In this document: positions 11,364 to 23,318 of the stretch, piece by piece
Layout: every line of letters begins with the position of its first letter
Numbering within the stretch: position 1 is the stretch's first letter
Assembly (NCBI GenBank): GCA_015956445.1
Contig: WIUZ02000007.1
Span: forward strand, 1,240,001 to 1,304,000
From: Thelephora terrestris
Taxonomy: Eukaryota; Basidiomycota; Agaricomycetes; Thelephorales; Thelephoraceae
Direction: 5' to 3'
Length of the DNA stretch: 64,000 nucleotides
The notes under the pieces: generated by a model
The model's database searches: none
Told to the model about the DNA's origin: nothing
Seen by the model: the letters and a program-made list of their open reading frames with translations, nothing else
Position numbers and translations under genes: made by a program

Positions 11364-12533
11364 ACCAAGGCCAGATCGGAGAGCCGTTCCCCCCATCGCC
11401 GTTTCCAGGTTTTGTTGTTGTACATACACGTAATTGAATGTTTGATGGTTTGTGTGTAGAGTGTGATTGTCGTGATCTTGTCATTGATTTTGACCTTGAA
11501 CGTTCGAACCACCAAGTACTCGCCGAAAGATGGAAAGTGTGGCGGTGGGTAGCGCGCTATGACTTAAGTTGTTTGAGAAATACCACAATAAATGTGTATA
11601 TATTATAACATGGTACCAGGGCGTCCTGACACCCTTTTGGCCAAAGAGGGCAGTAACCTTGAGAAGCGAGCAATATCTGAGATATGGACCGGCCTGTAAC
11701 ACTGGTATAGGCACTCGTTGGGTAGGCTGACTCAGGGATCGGCCGTTCATCAACTCAAGTTGCCCACCGAGCCTTGTGCGCTCGCGTCGACCTCATGAAA
11801 TACAAAGTAGGAGAACAGCCACAAGTGGGTGGTGCATGGACACCGACACGGTTGAGTGGGTATCAAATCGCTATGGTTGGGCACTCGGACACCGGCTTGA
11901 CTCCGTTGTAGTTCGCTTTGCCTTCAATCCCTCAAAAATCTTTGTGAGGATCTGTTCATTCGTCTGTACGGCTCCTGTAAGCTTACACTGTCGTTGTCTA
12001 TATCCCCGTCAGTTCTACCTACCGTTGTTGCATCCGATTCCATCGAGTATATCGATGGTTCAGCACTGGTGCGGAAGCATTTTGGTCATAGGAGCCGAAG
12101 GATCGTTACAATCGTCTTGAAGGCGCAGAAAGTGTACTGGACAAAGGCTCCCTCATTAACCGCTCGTGGACCGAGCGGGCGTAACGAATGTGAACTCGAA
12201 GCATTCTGAGGACCTAGACGAGTTCGCGGCTTACAAGTACACCACTGGGATTTGCGCACTCAACGGATGGTGGAATGATCCCACTTATGAATTGTGGTCA
12301 GATATATGGGGGAGGGTGATCCGGGTCTATCGAGGTCTATCGCTGCTCGCCTGGAGATCAGTCAATGAACGGCGGCCTCACGTGACACGTGATGGCCATT
12401 CCATGTGGCTGGAGGCAGTCCACCATCCTGATGTGTGGCGTTGGTTCTACCTTCTCCCAATCCCCTCACCGCCTCCACGTTGTTCCTTGTAGTCCACCAA
12501 GTCCCCGCTTTTCTTCACTCATCGTAGCACACG
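11364..12533. other. intergenic, no gene recognised
   Basis: Short open frames on both strands show no family resemblance and no exon chain. The first 150 bases match the 3' region of the damaged copy (about 5643-5790), so they are 3' flank shared by the duplicated units. Confidence 0.5.
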
Positions 12534-15494
12534 ATGGATGGTGGGACCATCGATAGAAAAACACGCGCGGAAGCAACCGCTAACCCATCAACGTCAACGT
12601 GCGTCCAAGCCAAATCCATGCTTTCGACCCTATCCATTTTTTGACTCTCTCATCGCCAGTTTTGAGGATGCCTTAAAAAATGCATTGAAAAATATATTTC
12701 CCGCCGTTGAGTCAACGAACGACGCCCGCACCGAATTCTACAACAAATTCACACACGAAGCCGAGGGTTACGATAAGGAATTTCGGGATAAATATGGCGG
12801 AGACTTGGACATAACCTTGATCTTCGTGGGTCTTTTATCCGCTTCGGTCGCTATGTTGAACTGACGTTTGGGAAATAGGCTGCTTTGTTCTCCGCGGTCG
12901 TATCCGCCTTCATCATCCCCATCCAGGCCCAGCTTCAACCCGATTACACCCAATTGAGCTACGATCTCCTTTGGATGACGGCCAACGCCACCGGCATGAA
13001 CCCTCCGCCTAAGCCCAGCAGTGATTCTCCATGGACAGGCCCTGACCCTAAGCTTGCCCACATCCAAGCCATCCTCTATTCGAGTTTGGCTGCTTCCCTC
13101 CTCGCAGCGTTCGTCGCCATGCTGGGCAAGCAGTGGCTCAACCGTTACTTTCAAGTCGATATGCGTGGATCTCTCATCGATCGCAGTCGCGATCGACAGC
13201 GCAAGGCAGACGGGATGGCTACTTGGAGGTTCAAGTTCGTCATGGAGAGTTTGCCTTTGATGCTCCAAGCCTCTCTCCTCCTCCTTGGTTGCGCCCTTTC
13301 CAAATACCTCTTCACTATCGACAATTTGATTGCCTGGGTTGTCGTTGGATTCACCGCGGCCGGTTTCCTCTTCTACTTGATCATCATTTTCGCTGCCACC
13401 CTATCCTACGACTGCCCATTCCAGACCCCTCCCTCCCTCATAATTCGCTTCATAATCTGCCTCTACCAAGACCGCAGGAAGTATCTCGATAAAACTAGCA
13501 TATGGCTCCACCACATGTTACATCGAAAAAGAGGGCAGGGGAGGCGAGGACCCCGTCGTGTTACCGGCCCTGACGGGCCCGACGGGAACAACGGTATGGA
13601 ACACCACGAGCTGCCTGCCGCTCCACCTCCTATCCCGCCTGTGCTCTTCGATCTGGGAACCGATCGTAATGGCTACGTGTTGGATGCCAAGTGTATCGCC
13701 TGGATGTTCGAGATGTCCATGGACCCAGAAGTCATCCTAGATATCACGAAGTTCATCCCCGAGATCATCTGGCACAACGGTATTCAGACCACCCCGCTGG
13801 AAAAACTGTATGACATCCTCCTCGAATGTTTTGATCATTCATCCGGGAAACCCGTTGTGGCTTCAAAGTTCAGGGACAGGGCCTACTTCAGTGCCAAGGC
13901 CCTCCTCCATCTCGCTGTTCAACGCAAGTGCATGGCCGATGAATCCGACGCGAGCGTATTCGCTTATATCTCAGAACGGCACCAGAAGAACATCGGATCC
14001 CGGCATTTCAAAGGAGACCCAGACCTGGATTCTACTCTGGGTATAATAGATCGCGTCTTCGTAGACGCTGATTTCAAAGCGATGGACTGGCATCAATTAT
14101 CCCTGACTGATTACCATCGTACCTGGATGAGCCGCGTCCTCCTCTCCCTCGCCTGGGACGCCATCGGGAAAGGCCAACCTTTGCCTACGGATGTCCGGAC
14201 GTTTGTTCATCACTCTCTTGGAATCGTGCCTCCCCCACCTGCACAGATTGTAAGGGACTGTCTGTATGTCGTGGAGCTAATCCTCAAAACCAATTTGGCA
14301 GGCGATGAGCCCCATGTCATCGATATCGGGTCAGTTAACTTCGCACAAGTATTTTTTCCGGGATGGAGCTAAATCGTCCTGCTGCCCCCCATATTCAGCC
14401 CTCAAATTGAAAGGATCTATCAAAACCTTGTTGGAACGTTCCAGAAAACCGACCCCACCCCCACTGAGATTGACCGCGCCTTGGAAGCCATGAGCCTCAT
14501 CTCTCCGCTCTCTAGGAAGGAAGTCGCCGCGAAGAGTTTCGAACTCTTCTACGTTATCATGCGGGCTCCCGTCCCTTCCGCCTTCTCCGGCGCGTGGGAG
14601 GTGAAGAAGTGGGAGGCTTCACGTCTCGCTTTGCACGGCGCATACAAGTGGGACGAGGCCTTGCCGAAGGTCGAGGATCCTCAAACCATCCTTGATTTCT
14701 TATGCCATCACTTCGAGTTGGCGTTGGTCGAACCCGGCGAATTCCAAGACGAGCCGATTCAGGATGCTTTGCGTGCACTGGCGTATGCCTCCACTCCCAA
14801 GGCCATCGAGACCATCAAGGAATTCGACCCGACCCGACCGTCTTTTGTCCACGGTATCTGCTTCGCGTTCCAGGACAACCGGTCCAGCGAACTCCACAGG
14901 GATGTTCTCTTCTTCCTTCGTCTTATCGCCAAGAATTGGTTCAGCGCTCCTGGCACGATCATGACGCCCGAGATCACGAAGAGTTTGTGCGTAGATTGGG
15001 CCTCCGCCGTCGACGAATTCCACTCCGACCCCCACGTTCAGGATGTGGCTCTTGAGGTCCTCTTGGATATGATGAACTCCTCTCCCTGGTGTCTTCACAT
15101 CGTCCCGAAGAAATGGAAATTGTTGGAACGCTTCATCCCGGCGGTGCCGAGCGGCGTTGAGCCTTTGGAGAGGTGCCTGGGTAACGCGGGGTTGATAGGG
15201 GAAATCTCGAAAATGAAAAATCCAGAAGCGATGACCCTTTGGTCAACGATTTTATGGCTGAAGTATGCCGAGTTGGAGCGTGAGGTTCAGAGGAAGTTGG
15301 AGTCGGTCACAAGCGCCCCCGACGAGTATCTGCTGGTGGTAGAGTCGGAGTATGCGAAAGCCGAGGAGGAGTCGTTGAGGTACAATACGTGGTCCAAAGA
15401 ACCGGCAGCTGTCGCCCTCAAGAAAAAGATGGACAAACTTCGGGAAGCGAGCGATCGTTTAGAATATCTTAAGGGGAGTTCCTCCAGACGATGA
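12534..15494 (+). CDS. DUF6535 multi-pass membrane protein, copy 3
   Basis: Exons 12534-12598, 12660-12825, 12879-14329 and 14399-15494 give 925 aa. The start at 12534 makes exon 1 splice in the same phase as in the other copies; the in-frame ATG at 12538 would need intron retention. The DUF6535 core is intact (AALFSAVVSAFII, AMLGKQWLNRYF, DNLIAWVVVGFTAAGFLF, SYDCPFQTP). The C-terminal half differs clearly from copies 1 and 2: its last intron is 69 nt with a different acceptor, joining GG to a C and reading PQIERIYQNL. It belongs to a second subfamily shared with the 3' half of copy 5. Function unknown. Confidence 0.85.
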
Positions 15495-16394
15495 CTTGTC
15501 GTGTTGCTTTTCGTCTGCGGTCTCTATTTTTCTGTAGTTTATGTTTTTGTTGACGCCCTCGTTCCAAGAAACTCCTCGAATGACCTTTTGAGGGGTAGGG
15601 TGCGCTTGTTTGTACACTGGGAATTTTTAATGGAAGCCACTCCGCGATGCGGCGTTCCCTAGTATCTCCAGAAATGGGTTATCTGCGAAGGGTGCTTCCA
15701 AGCTTTTCTGCCCTTCCGTTCTTGACTTTGTAACGACCAACCAGTGGCCCGCGATAGGAACAGGGGTTGTCTGTCTCAGGCATGGGTTCAAGATGTCGCT
15801 GCACACCGTGGGTAGATGGAGAGAAAAGTTTCTAATGCGGCCACAATTCTGGTGCGGACGGTACTTTGCGAGGAGTTTTTGCGAACAACGAACTTCAGAG
15901 GAGGAACGATCGTGGGAATTAGCCCAAATTACACTTTGCATTCTGCACACCGCTGATGATCTCCCGCTGCTGAAAATTTTGAGTCTTGTGCCCTCGAGCC
16001 CTCGCGCTGATCTTATGGAGCTTAGGGATTCGACACATGGCATGCATGGGCAATGGCACAGATACGGGAGGGCGAAAATCAAATCGCTCTGGTTGAGCAC
16101 TCGGCACCAAGTCGGTACGGCGGCTTCAGCCTGGCTCCGCTGGAGTTCACGTCAACCTTCAGCCATCTCATCTTCGTGTTCCTTATTGCTGGCTTGCTCA
16201 GGCTGGCTTCAAGTGTGCAGCGCCGTACGTGATTGGTGGCCCAAGAAAATCGACAGAACAAGAACGTCGGATTGAGCGCGACTAGGCAAAGGGTGGACTT
16301 CGCGAGGGGGGACGTCCGTGCGTCTTGACCCCCTTCGCTTCTCGCGATCTAGTGAGAGCCCACTTTTCTTTTTCGATTTTCCCCTCAGCTTTCT
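15495..16394. other. intergenic, no gene recognised
   Basis: The first 100 bases (TTCTGTAGTTTATGTTTTTG and the CCAAGAAACT stretch) resemble the 3' flank of copy 5 at about 22085-22150. No coding exon chain is seen in the rest. Confidence 0.45.
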
Positions 16395-18625
16395 GTAGTG
16401 CACCACTGAGGAACTGACCGTTGATTACAAAGCGTGCGTCCAACTTCTGACCTTTTCTGACCGCGTTTTTTGTTTCTCGTCGAGGGATGCTGTACTCAAA
16501 GCACTTTCACTTTTCGCCCCTCTTTGAAACGGCCACAAAAGTCCGGTGTTGAATTCTACCCCAAGTTTCGACATGAAGATGATGAGCGTGACCGCGACAT
16601 TGTGGCAGAGACCCGTACATCGTCTTACCCTCGAGATTTTTCTCTCCTTTTCTTTTGCTCACTTCGCGTTGTGGCCTATCACTGACTTCTTTGGGAGACC
16701 AGCGCCGCGCTTGGAAAAAGTGCACCTGACCAAGGTAGCGCTTCTCTTCGATGGACCGGCGCCCTTCCGATCCAATCCTCGTGCGCGCCCTAGCCATCAT
16801 CTTCTCAAGGTTGGCTTCTCTCCTCGCTACATACATCGCCGCTCTGGTCAAGCAGTGGCCCAAGCGATACTACCGGTCGATGTGCTGGGGTCCCCCATTC
16901 ATCGCAGTCAAGACCGACAACGCGAGATAAATGAGACGACGACATGGAATTTCTGCCACTCATGCTCCTGATCACTCGGCTCCTCCTTGGTTGTGCCCTC
17001 TCTGATTACCTCTTGACCATCGACGATCCAGCCGCCTGGGTTGTCGCCGGTTTCATCGCAGTCAATGTCTGCTTCCACACGTTCATCGTTCTTGTCGACG
17101 ACTTATTCCACAGTTGCCTATTCCAGAACCCTCTCCCCGTTTTCGTTTTTTTCATGATTCATTCCTACAGGAAGTACCTTAAGAACCCCAGGAAATGGAT
17201 TTGATGCGCGTTCTTTCGGTCTTTCGGCCTAAGAAGCAACGGATGTCAAGATTTGCTGGACCATAGCGATTCCGACATTTCCGATGGGAACAGCCCAAGA
17301 GACGGGACCGAGTTGGCTATGGCCGATGACCCATGCGGTAACTCACCCATGTTTTCAGGAAGGAGACCGATATGAAGAGTGGCGTGTTCGATTCGAACTG
17401 CATTGCCCGGGTGTTTTCAAGACGTCTATAGACCAGGACGTAACCTATATATCACAAGGCTCATCTGCGAGACCATTTACCGTGGTGGCATCCAAACCGT
17501 TCCGTTGGAAAAACTCTACGAACCCGTCTTCGAATGCTTCGAATGTTCGCGCGAACATCCCGCCACGATCTCCAAGCTCAAGAGTCAGACAAGCCGCAGC
17601 GCAAGTGCACTGTCGATGACTCCGGCGCCGCTGTGTTCGATTCTAGATCTCGCGGCCATTTCCTCACGCGATCATCATGTCTAGGCATTACGAGAGGGGC
17701 TCAGCCCTCGAATGTATTCTCCGCGTGATAGATTGCGTCTTCTGGGAGAGAACCCTACGCTAACACGCTGAGATGAGTTCTCCTTCGCTTGCTCTCGCTA
17801 TGCTTGGATGGGCGACACCCTCCTCTACCGTGCCCAGTACGTCCTTCAAGTTGGCAAAGGCGGTAATTTACTCGATGATATCAGCGAACTCCTTCATCTC
17901 CCTTCTGCAGCATCGTCTTCCCATTGCGCCAGTCGCTTCGGACTGTCTGATGTTCGTCATGAGTCCTCGGGATAGAATTTGACGTTGATGACAAATACGC
18001 CATTGTCAGCAGGTTAGAATTAATCCTACGCGAGTGTGAGGCTCATTTTCCCCGCCGTAGTCCAAAACTCCGGTTCCAGACGCACCAAATTTCAAAACGT
18101 TGAAGAACGTCAACTCTACTGCCATTGGACTTGACCGTGCCTTCGAAGTCATAGAGCTCATCGCTCCATTCCCCAAGGACGACACCGCCATGAAGAGTTA
18201 CTCGTTGTCATGCGACTCCTGCATCGTCTCGCACAGCCCCTACGTGGGCCAAAGTAACCAAAAGCGCCCTCCCTCTCTTGGGCCATCCCTTCGAATTGGC
18301 TGACGGGAGTGGAGGCATAAGCCAACGCACGCAACGCGTTCTGAATCGGCCCGCCCTGGCTTATTCCACCCACTAAGACCATTGAGGCCTTCCAGGACTT
18401 TGAACTAACCCAACCTTCTTTCGTTCGTGGAATCTGGGTCAACCAGCCGCTCGACCCTTCAAGGCTGCTTTTTTCTTACCCCTCGTCCCTGACAAATGGT
18501 CCAAGACCCCTGACCAATCGTGACGCCCACCGAAATGAAGAATTTGTGCGTGGCTTGGGTCTTCGCCGTCAACGAAATCTGAAACTTCGCCCACCCCGTC
18601 CAGAAGATAGCATCCTCACGGTAAC
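16395..18625 (+). pseudogene. DUF6535 copy 4, strongly decayed
   Basis: Homology to copies 1-3 runs the full length but no long frame survives. At the start, ATGGAGGAAC of copy 1 has become CTGAGGAAC. Recognisable stretches occur in changing frames: LEKVHLTKVALLF then the GQAVAQAIL relic of the GKQWLNRY region, MEFLPLMLLITRLLLGCALSDYLLT cut into a short frame near 16944-17060, AAWVVAGF near 17030, and a KLYEPVFECFE relic near 17500. Several deletions shorten it to about 2.2 kb. The intron acceptor region near 18050 and the EVIELIAPF relic near 18150 are still visible. Many small indels and stops make it an old dead copy. Confidence 0.75.
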
Positions 18626-18790
18626 ACTTGCCCGAGTACTGAGTACTGCCCGCCCAATTTTCTCATTCTCAGAATTCTGAATAACTTGGATGCATCGTCG
18701 CTTTCCAGCCAATCAGAGTCATCTGGCTAATCAGAGTCGTCTGGCCAATTCAGTAGCCACCCTCCCGGCCCCTTTCCAATTCATTCCTTC
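18625..18790. repeat. diverged copy of the promoter-side segment at about 6180-6300
   Basis: Both segments contain GTGAGTACTG or CTGAGTACTG, then AACTTGGA, CCAATCA and AATTCAGT.GCCACC in the same order. They precede DUF6535 copies 5 and 2. This copy carries a small internal duplication of the GTC.TCTGGC.AAT unit. Confidence 0.5.
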
Positions 18791-19093
18791 ACTATTGACA
18801 TCGCCGACTAGACATCCTTGGACGAATTCTCGGAAAATCATGGGCGCGCGGTGCACACATATGTACAACCATATGACCCTACTATCCACTAGTGCACTGA
18901 GGTTCACTAGGCCGCTCTAGGCAGTCCTAGTCCTATTAAATGCGGTGATGGTGGATGGGCAACACGCCCATCCTTATAGGTAGTCCGAGATAAGGTGTCA
19001 TTCCCCCAATCCCCTTGCTTCCTTACCTTTTTCTTGCATCCCACTGGGTGCACACTTTTCTTCAACACCCCTTCTCGCTTTTTGTAGCACACA

Positions 19094-22029
19094 ATGGAGG
19101 AACCGGCCATGAACCAAAAAGCAACTATAGACCCAAAAGCGTGTGTCCTAACCAACCTAGCTTCCCGCTCCAACCCTTTGTTGACCGCGCTTTTCGCTGC
19201 CAGTTTGGAACGTGCTGTGCAAAATGTGCTGGATAACTACTTTCCCCGCCTCGAATCGAACGACGATGCCCGCGCCGAGTTCTACAAAAAGTTCAAATGC
19301 GAAGCCGAAAAGTACGACAAGGACCTTTCGGAGAGATGCAGCTCAGACTTGGACACTGCCTCACTCTTCGTGTGTCTTCTTTCGTCTCGTGGGCTTTGGT
19401 GGTAATGCTGACCTGGTCCTTATGGGCAACAAGGCTGGTTTGTTCTCCGCAGTTACATCTGCGTTCATCGTCGCCGTGGAGACCAAGCTCGAACCGGACT
19501 ATACGCAATTGAGTTATAAGGTTCTTACGGTTATTGCCGACGCCAACCTTGGAACAATTACACCTGGCCAACATCCCACTTTACCCCAATGGACTGGTCC
19601 CGATCCCACTCTCGTCCGCGTCCAAAGCATCCTTTTCTCAAGTTTGGCCGCTTCCCTCCTCTCTGCATTTGTCGCCTTGCTGGGAAAGCAGTGGCTCAAT
19701 CGCTACTTCCAGGTCGATATGCGGGGAGCCCCCATCGATCGCAATCGAGCTCAACGGCGCAAGAGGGAAGGGATGACTACCTGGAGGTTCAAACTCGTCA
19801 CGGAGAGTCTGCCTCTAATGCTCCAAGCCTCTCTCCTCCTTCTTAGCTGGGCCCTTTCCGTATACCTCTTCACTGTCAACAGCCTGGTCGCCTGAGTTGT
19901 CGTCGGTTTCACCGGGGCCGGTTTCGTTTTCCACTTGATCACCGCTTTCGCCGCCACCGTATTCTACGACTGTCCATTCCAGACACCTCTCTCCTCCATA
20001 ATTCGCTCCATAATTATTCTCTACCCAATGCGCAGGGTGTACCTCGATAAATCTAGCAGATGGCTCAACCGCATGTTGCGTCGAAAACGAGGGCAGAGGA
20101 GGCGAGGACCCCGTCGTGTTGCAGGCCCTGACAGGCCCGACAGGAACAACGAGATTGACCACTTCGAGCTGTACACCGATCCGCCTCATCTCCCGCCTGT
20201 GCTGTTCGATCTGGGAACCGATCGGTATAGCCATGTGTTGGATGCCAAGTGTATTGTCTGGACGTTCGAAACGTTCACGGATTCAGATATCATCCCGTGT
20301 ATCACGAAGTTCATCCCCGAGATCATCTGGCACAACGGCATCCAGACCACCCCGCTGGAAAGACTTTACGACACCGTCGTCGAATGTTTCGATCATTCAT
20401 CCGGAAAACCCGTTGTGGCTTCGAAGCTCAGGGACAAGGCCTACTCCAGTGCCAAGGCTCTCCCCCACATCGCTGTTCAACGCAAGTGCATGGCCGATGA
20501 ATCTGACGCGGGCGTATTCGCTTACATCTCATACCGGCACGCGGAGAACATCGGATCCACGTATTTCAAGGGAGACCCAGACCTGGATTCTACTCTCGGT
20601 ATGATAGATCGCGTCTTCCTAGACCGTATCGAGTTCGAAGCGATGGACTGGCAACAATTATCTCTGACTGATTCCCATCGTACCTGGATGAGTCGCGTCC
20701 TCCTCTCCCTCGCCTGGGACGCCATCGGGAAAGGCCAACCTTTGCCTACAGATGTCCAGGCGTTTGTGCGTCACTCTCTTGGACTCGTGCCTCCCCCACC
20801 TGCACAGACTGTAAGGGACTGCCTATACGTCGTGGAGCTGATCCTCAAAACCAGTTTGGAAGACGATAAGCCCCATGCCATCGATATCGGGTCAGTTGAA
20901 TTTGCACGAGTATTTTCCGGGATGAAGCTAAATCTTCCTGCTGTCCCCCATATTCAGCCCTCAAATCGTAAGGATCTATCAGAATCTTCTTGGAACGTTC
21001 CAGAAAAACAACCCTACCCCCACTGAGATTGACCGCGCCTTGGAAGCCATGAGCCTCATCTCTCCGCTCTCTAACCAGGAAGTCGCTGCGAAGAGTTTCG
21101 AACTCTTCTACGTTATCATGCGGGCTCCCGTCCCTTCCGCCTACTCCGGCAATGCGTGGGAGGTGAAGAAGTGGGAGGCTTCACGTCTCGCTTTGCACGG
21201 CGCATACAAGTGGGATGGGGCCTTGCCGGAGGTCGAGGATCCTCAAGCCATCCTTAACTTCTTATGCCATCACTTCGAGTTGGCGTTGGTCAAAAACGGA
21301 AAACCCCAAGATGAGCCGATTCAGGATGCTTTGCATGCACTGGCGTATGCCTCCACTTCCAAGGCCATCGAGACCATCGAGGAATTCGACCCGACCCGAC
21401 CCTCTTTTGTCCACGGTATCTGCTTCGCGTTCCAGGACAAGCGGTCCAGCAAACTCCACAGGGCTGCTCTCTTCTTCCTTCGTCTTATCGCCAAGAATTG
21501 GTTCAGCGCTCCTGGCGCGATCATGACGCCCGAGATCACCAAGAGTTTGTGCGTAGATTGGGCCTCCGCCGTCGACGAATTCCACTCCGACTCCCACGTT
21601 CAAAATGTGGCTCTCGAGGTCCTCTTGGATATGATGAACTCCTCTCACTGGTGTCCTCACATCGTCCCGAAGAAATGGAGATTGTTGGAACGCTTCATCC
21701 CGGCGGTGCCGAGCGGCGTTGAGCCTTTGGAGAGGTGCCTGGGTAACGTGGGGTTGATAGGGGAAATCTCGAAAATGAAAAACACAGAAGCGATGACCCT
21801 TTGGTCAACGATTTTATGGCTGAAGTATGCCGAGTTGGAGCGTGAGGTTCAGGAGAAGTTGGAGTCGGTCACGAAGGTCGTCGACAAGTATCTGCCCACA
21901 GTGGAGTCGGCGTATGAGGAGGCCAAGCGGAGGAATGGTACATGTCCCAATGACACGACGTTCGAGAAAACGATGGAAAACCTTGAAGCAGCGAGGAAGC
22001 GCTTGAATTGTCTCAAGGGGGGTCACTGA
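19094..22029 (+). pseudogene. DUF6535 copy 5, mosaic, with one in-frame stop
   Basis: Exons 19094-19140, 19204-19369, 19434-20890 and 20958-22029 join in the same phases as the other copies (914 codons including the final stop), but codon 19893-19895 is TGA where the other intact copies have TGG in the NLVAWVVVGF segment. Everything else is open, so the stop is recent, or the gene makes a short 227-residue membrane fragment. The first part (METHIONINE through the second membrane segment) follows copy 2; from roughly 19930 onward it follows copy 3 (AVQRKCMADESDA, PQIVRIYQNL, DRALEAMSLISPLS). This pattern fits recombination or gene conversion. An assembly error at the stop cannot be excluded. 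Confidence 0.75.
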
Positions 22030-22694
22030 TGTATGACGTGTGCTTTCCTAGTTATCATTGTGTATGTTTAAATCATGTTACTTTGTGTCTGTGGTCTCCA
22101 TTTTCTGTAGTTTTTGTTTTCGCTAGTGCCCTCCGTTCCAAGAAACCTTTGGTCACCACCCGAATAAACTTTTGGGGGTACCGCAAGTTTCCAATAATTT
22201 AGTCGGGTCTTTATGTGCAACGTTTCCTTAGGGGTACCTGAGTCCCTGGTGTAGCAATGTCAAAGAACAGAGAGCGATATCAGTGATACTGGAAGTCTGA
22301 CTATGTTGATGGGTCCCAGTCCATTGGGAGATCTTCATCTTCTGGGTGTGCAAAAGCCGCCGCCCATCGCATTTGGATCGACGAAAGCAAAGTTCTAAGA
22401 TATGGTGTGGGTTGGATTTGAGCTTCTCACTACAGAGGACGAGGAGTACGATGTAGTACCAATGGCCAATCATCGAGGTCCGCAGGCAACATGCCACCGG
22501 GTCGACCCGAGCCACTCGGGGCATCTGCATCAGCGCTCCAGCTGTTCAGTCAAAGCCTTGATCAGAACCGACGAACAACGCAACTTGAAGGTGCAGCAGA
22601 ATGATGTGGTCAATTTATCAGATTGCTTCCGTGCGCTCACACGAGGTATTCGATAATACACTCCTCTCCTTCGCGAATTCTAGGCAGACTCGGT
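22030..22694. other. intergenic; 5' flank of the NRPS-like gene
   Basis: No gene is recognised. The last 40 bases (from about 22655) match the DNA just before the second NRPS-like 5' tip at 37.65 kb, so they are probably that gene's leader, now cut off from it by the CACTA insertion. Confidence 0.45.
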
Positions 22695-22701
22695 CATGAT
22701 G

Positions 22702-22733
22702 CCCAGTGAGAAATCGGTCGAGTGGGAACGAAC
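22702..22733 (+). repeat. left terminal inverted repeat of the CACTA-like element
   Basis: Begins CCCAGTGAGAAATCGGTCGA and ends GGAACGAAC. Pairs with 29409-29440, 28 of 32 bases. Confidence 0.85.
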
Positions 22734-22940
22734 TTAAACGAAACCGATCACGGGTGGACCGGGATAGAGTGATATCGATCCGGTTCGCGACCACTGGACT
22801 TATTTGCGTTTAGGTCTGCTGATTTCCAACTTCATCAGCGTTTCTACTCTCTCCTATGTATCAGTAGATTGCCGTAGATCTCAATATAATTTTTTCCCTC
22901 ACTAAGATCGAACGTGAGCGAGTGTGATCTATTCAGATCT

Positions 22941-23126
22941 AACTGGGGTCGACGCCTGTCGGTTCTGTTCTAACGGGGCTCGACGCCCATCTATTTTGTT
23001 CTAATGGGGTTCGACGCCAATCTATTTTGGTCTGATGGGGCTCGACGCCCGTCGATTCAGTTCTAATGGGGCTCGACGCCCATCTATTCGGTTCTAATAC
23101 AGTTCGACGGACATCTATACTATTCT
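22941..23126. repeat. 31-bp minisatellite, six units, subterminal in the CACTA-like element
   Basis: Six units start at 22941, 22972, 23003, 23034, 23065 and 23096, exactly 31 bp apart. Each carries TGGGGYTCGACGCC followed by a pyrimidine-rich half (ATCTATTTTGTTCTAA in the best units). The last unit is degenerate. The position, 240-425 bp inside the left terminus, fits the subterminal binding repeats known from CACTA elements; that role is inferred. Confidence 0.85.
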
Positions 23127-23318
23127 ACCTACCCGCCCACACCTCCTCCTAGAATATACACTCGGACGACTTTATTGTTTCCTTAATTCGGTCTGTAGAA
23201 GCACGACATCAGATCAATGACATAATTTTAACCGAAGCGACGAAGACATACCAGTTCTTTTGCGCGGGTTTCGTACACCTCAATGAGATCAAACGGCGGC
23301 TGTCAGATAAGATAAGAT

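Noticed and set aside
15627-16100. 157-residue minus-strand frame
   Set aside because: No recognisable motif, and an opposing frame of similar length covers it; composition does not favour either.
22941-23126. CRISPR-like array
   Set aside because: The 31-bp units are contiguous and have no unique spacers; the setting is a eukaryotic transposon.
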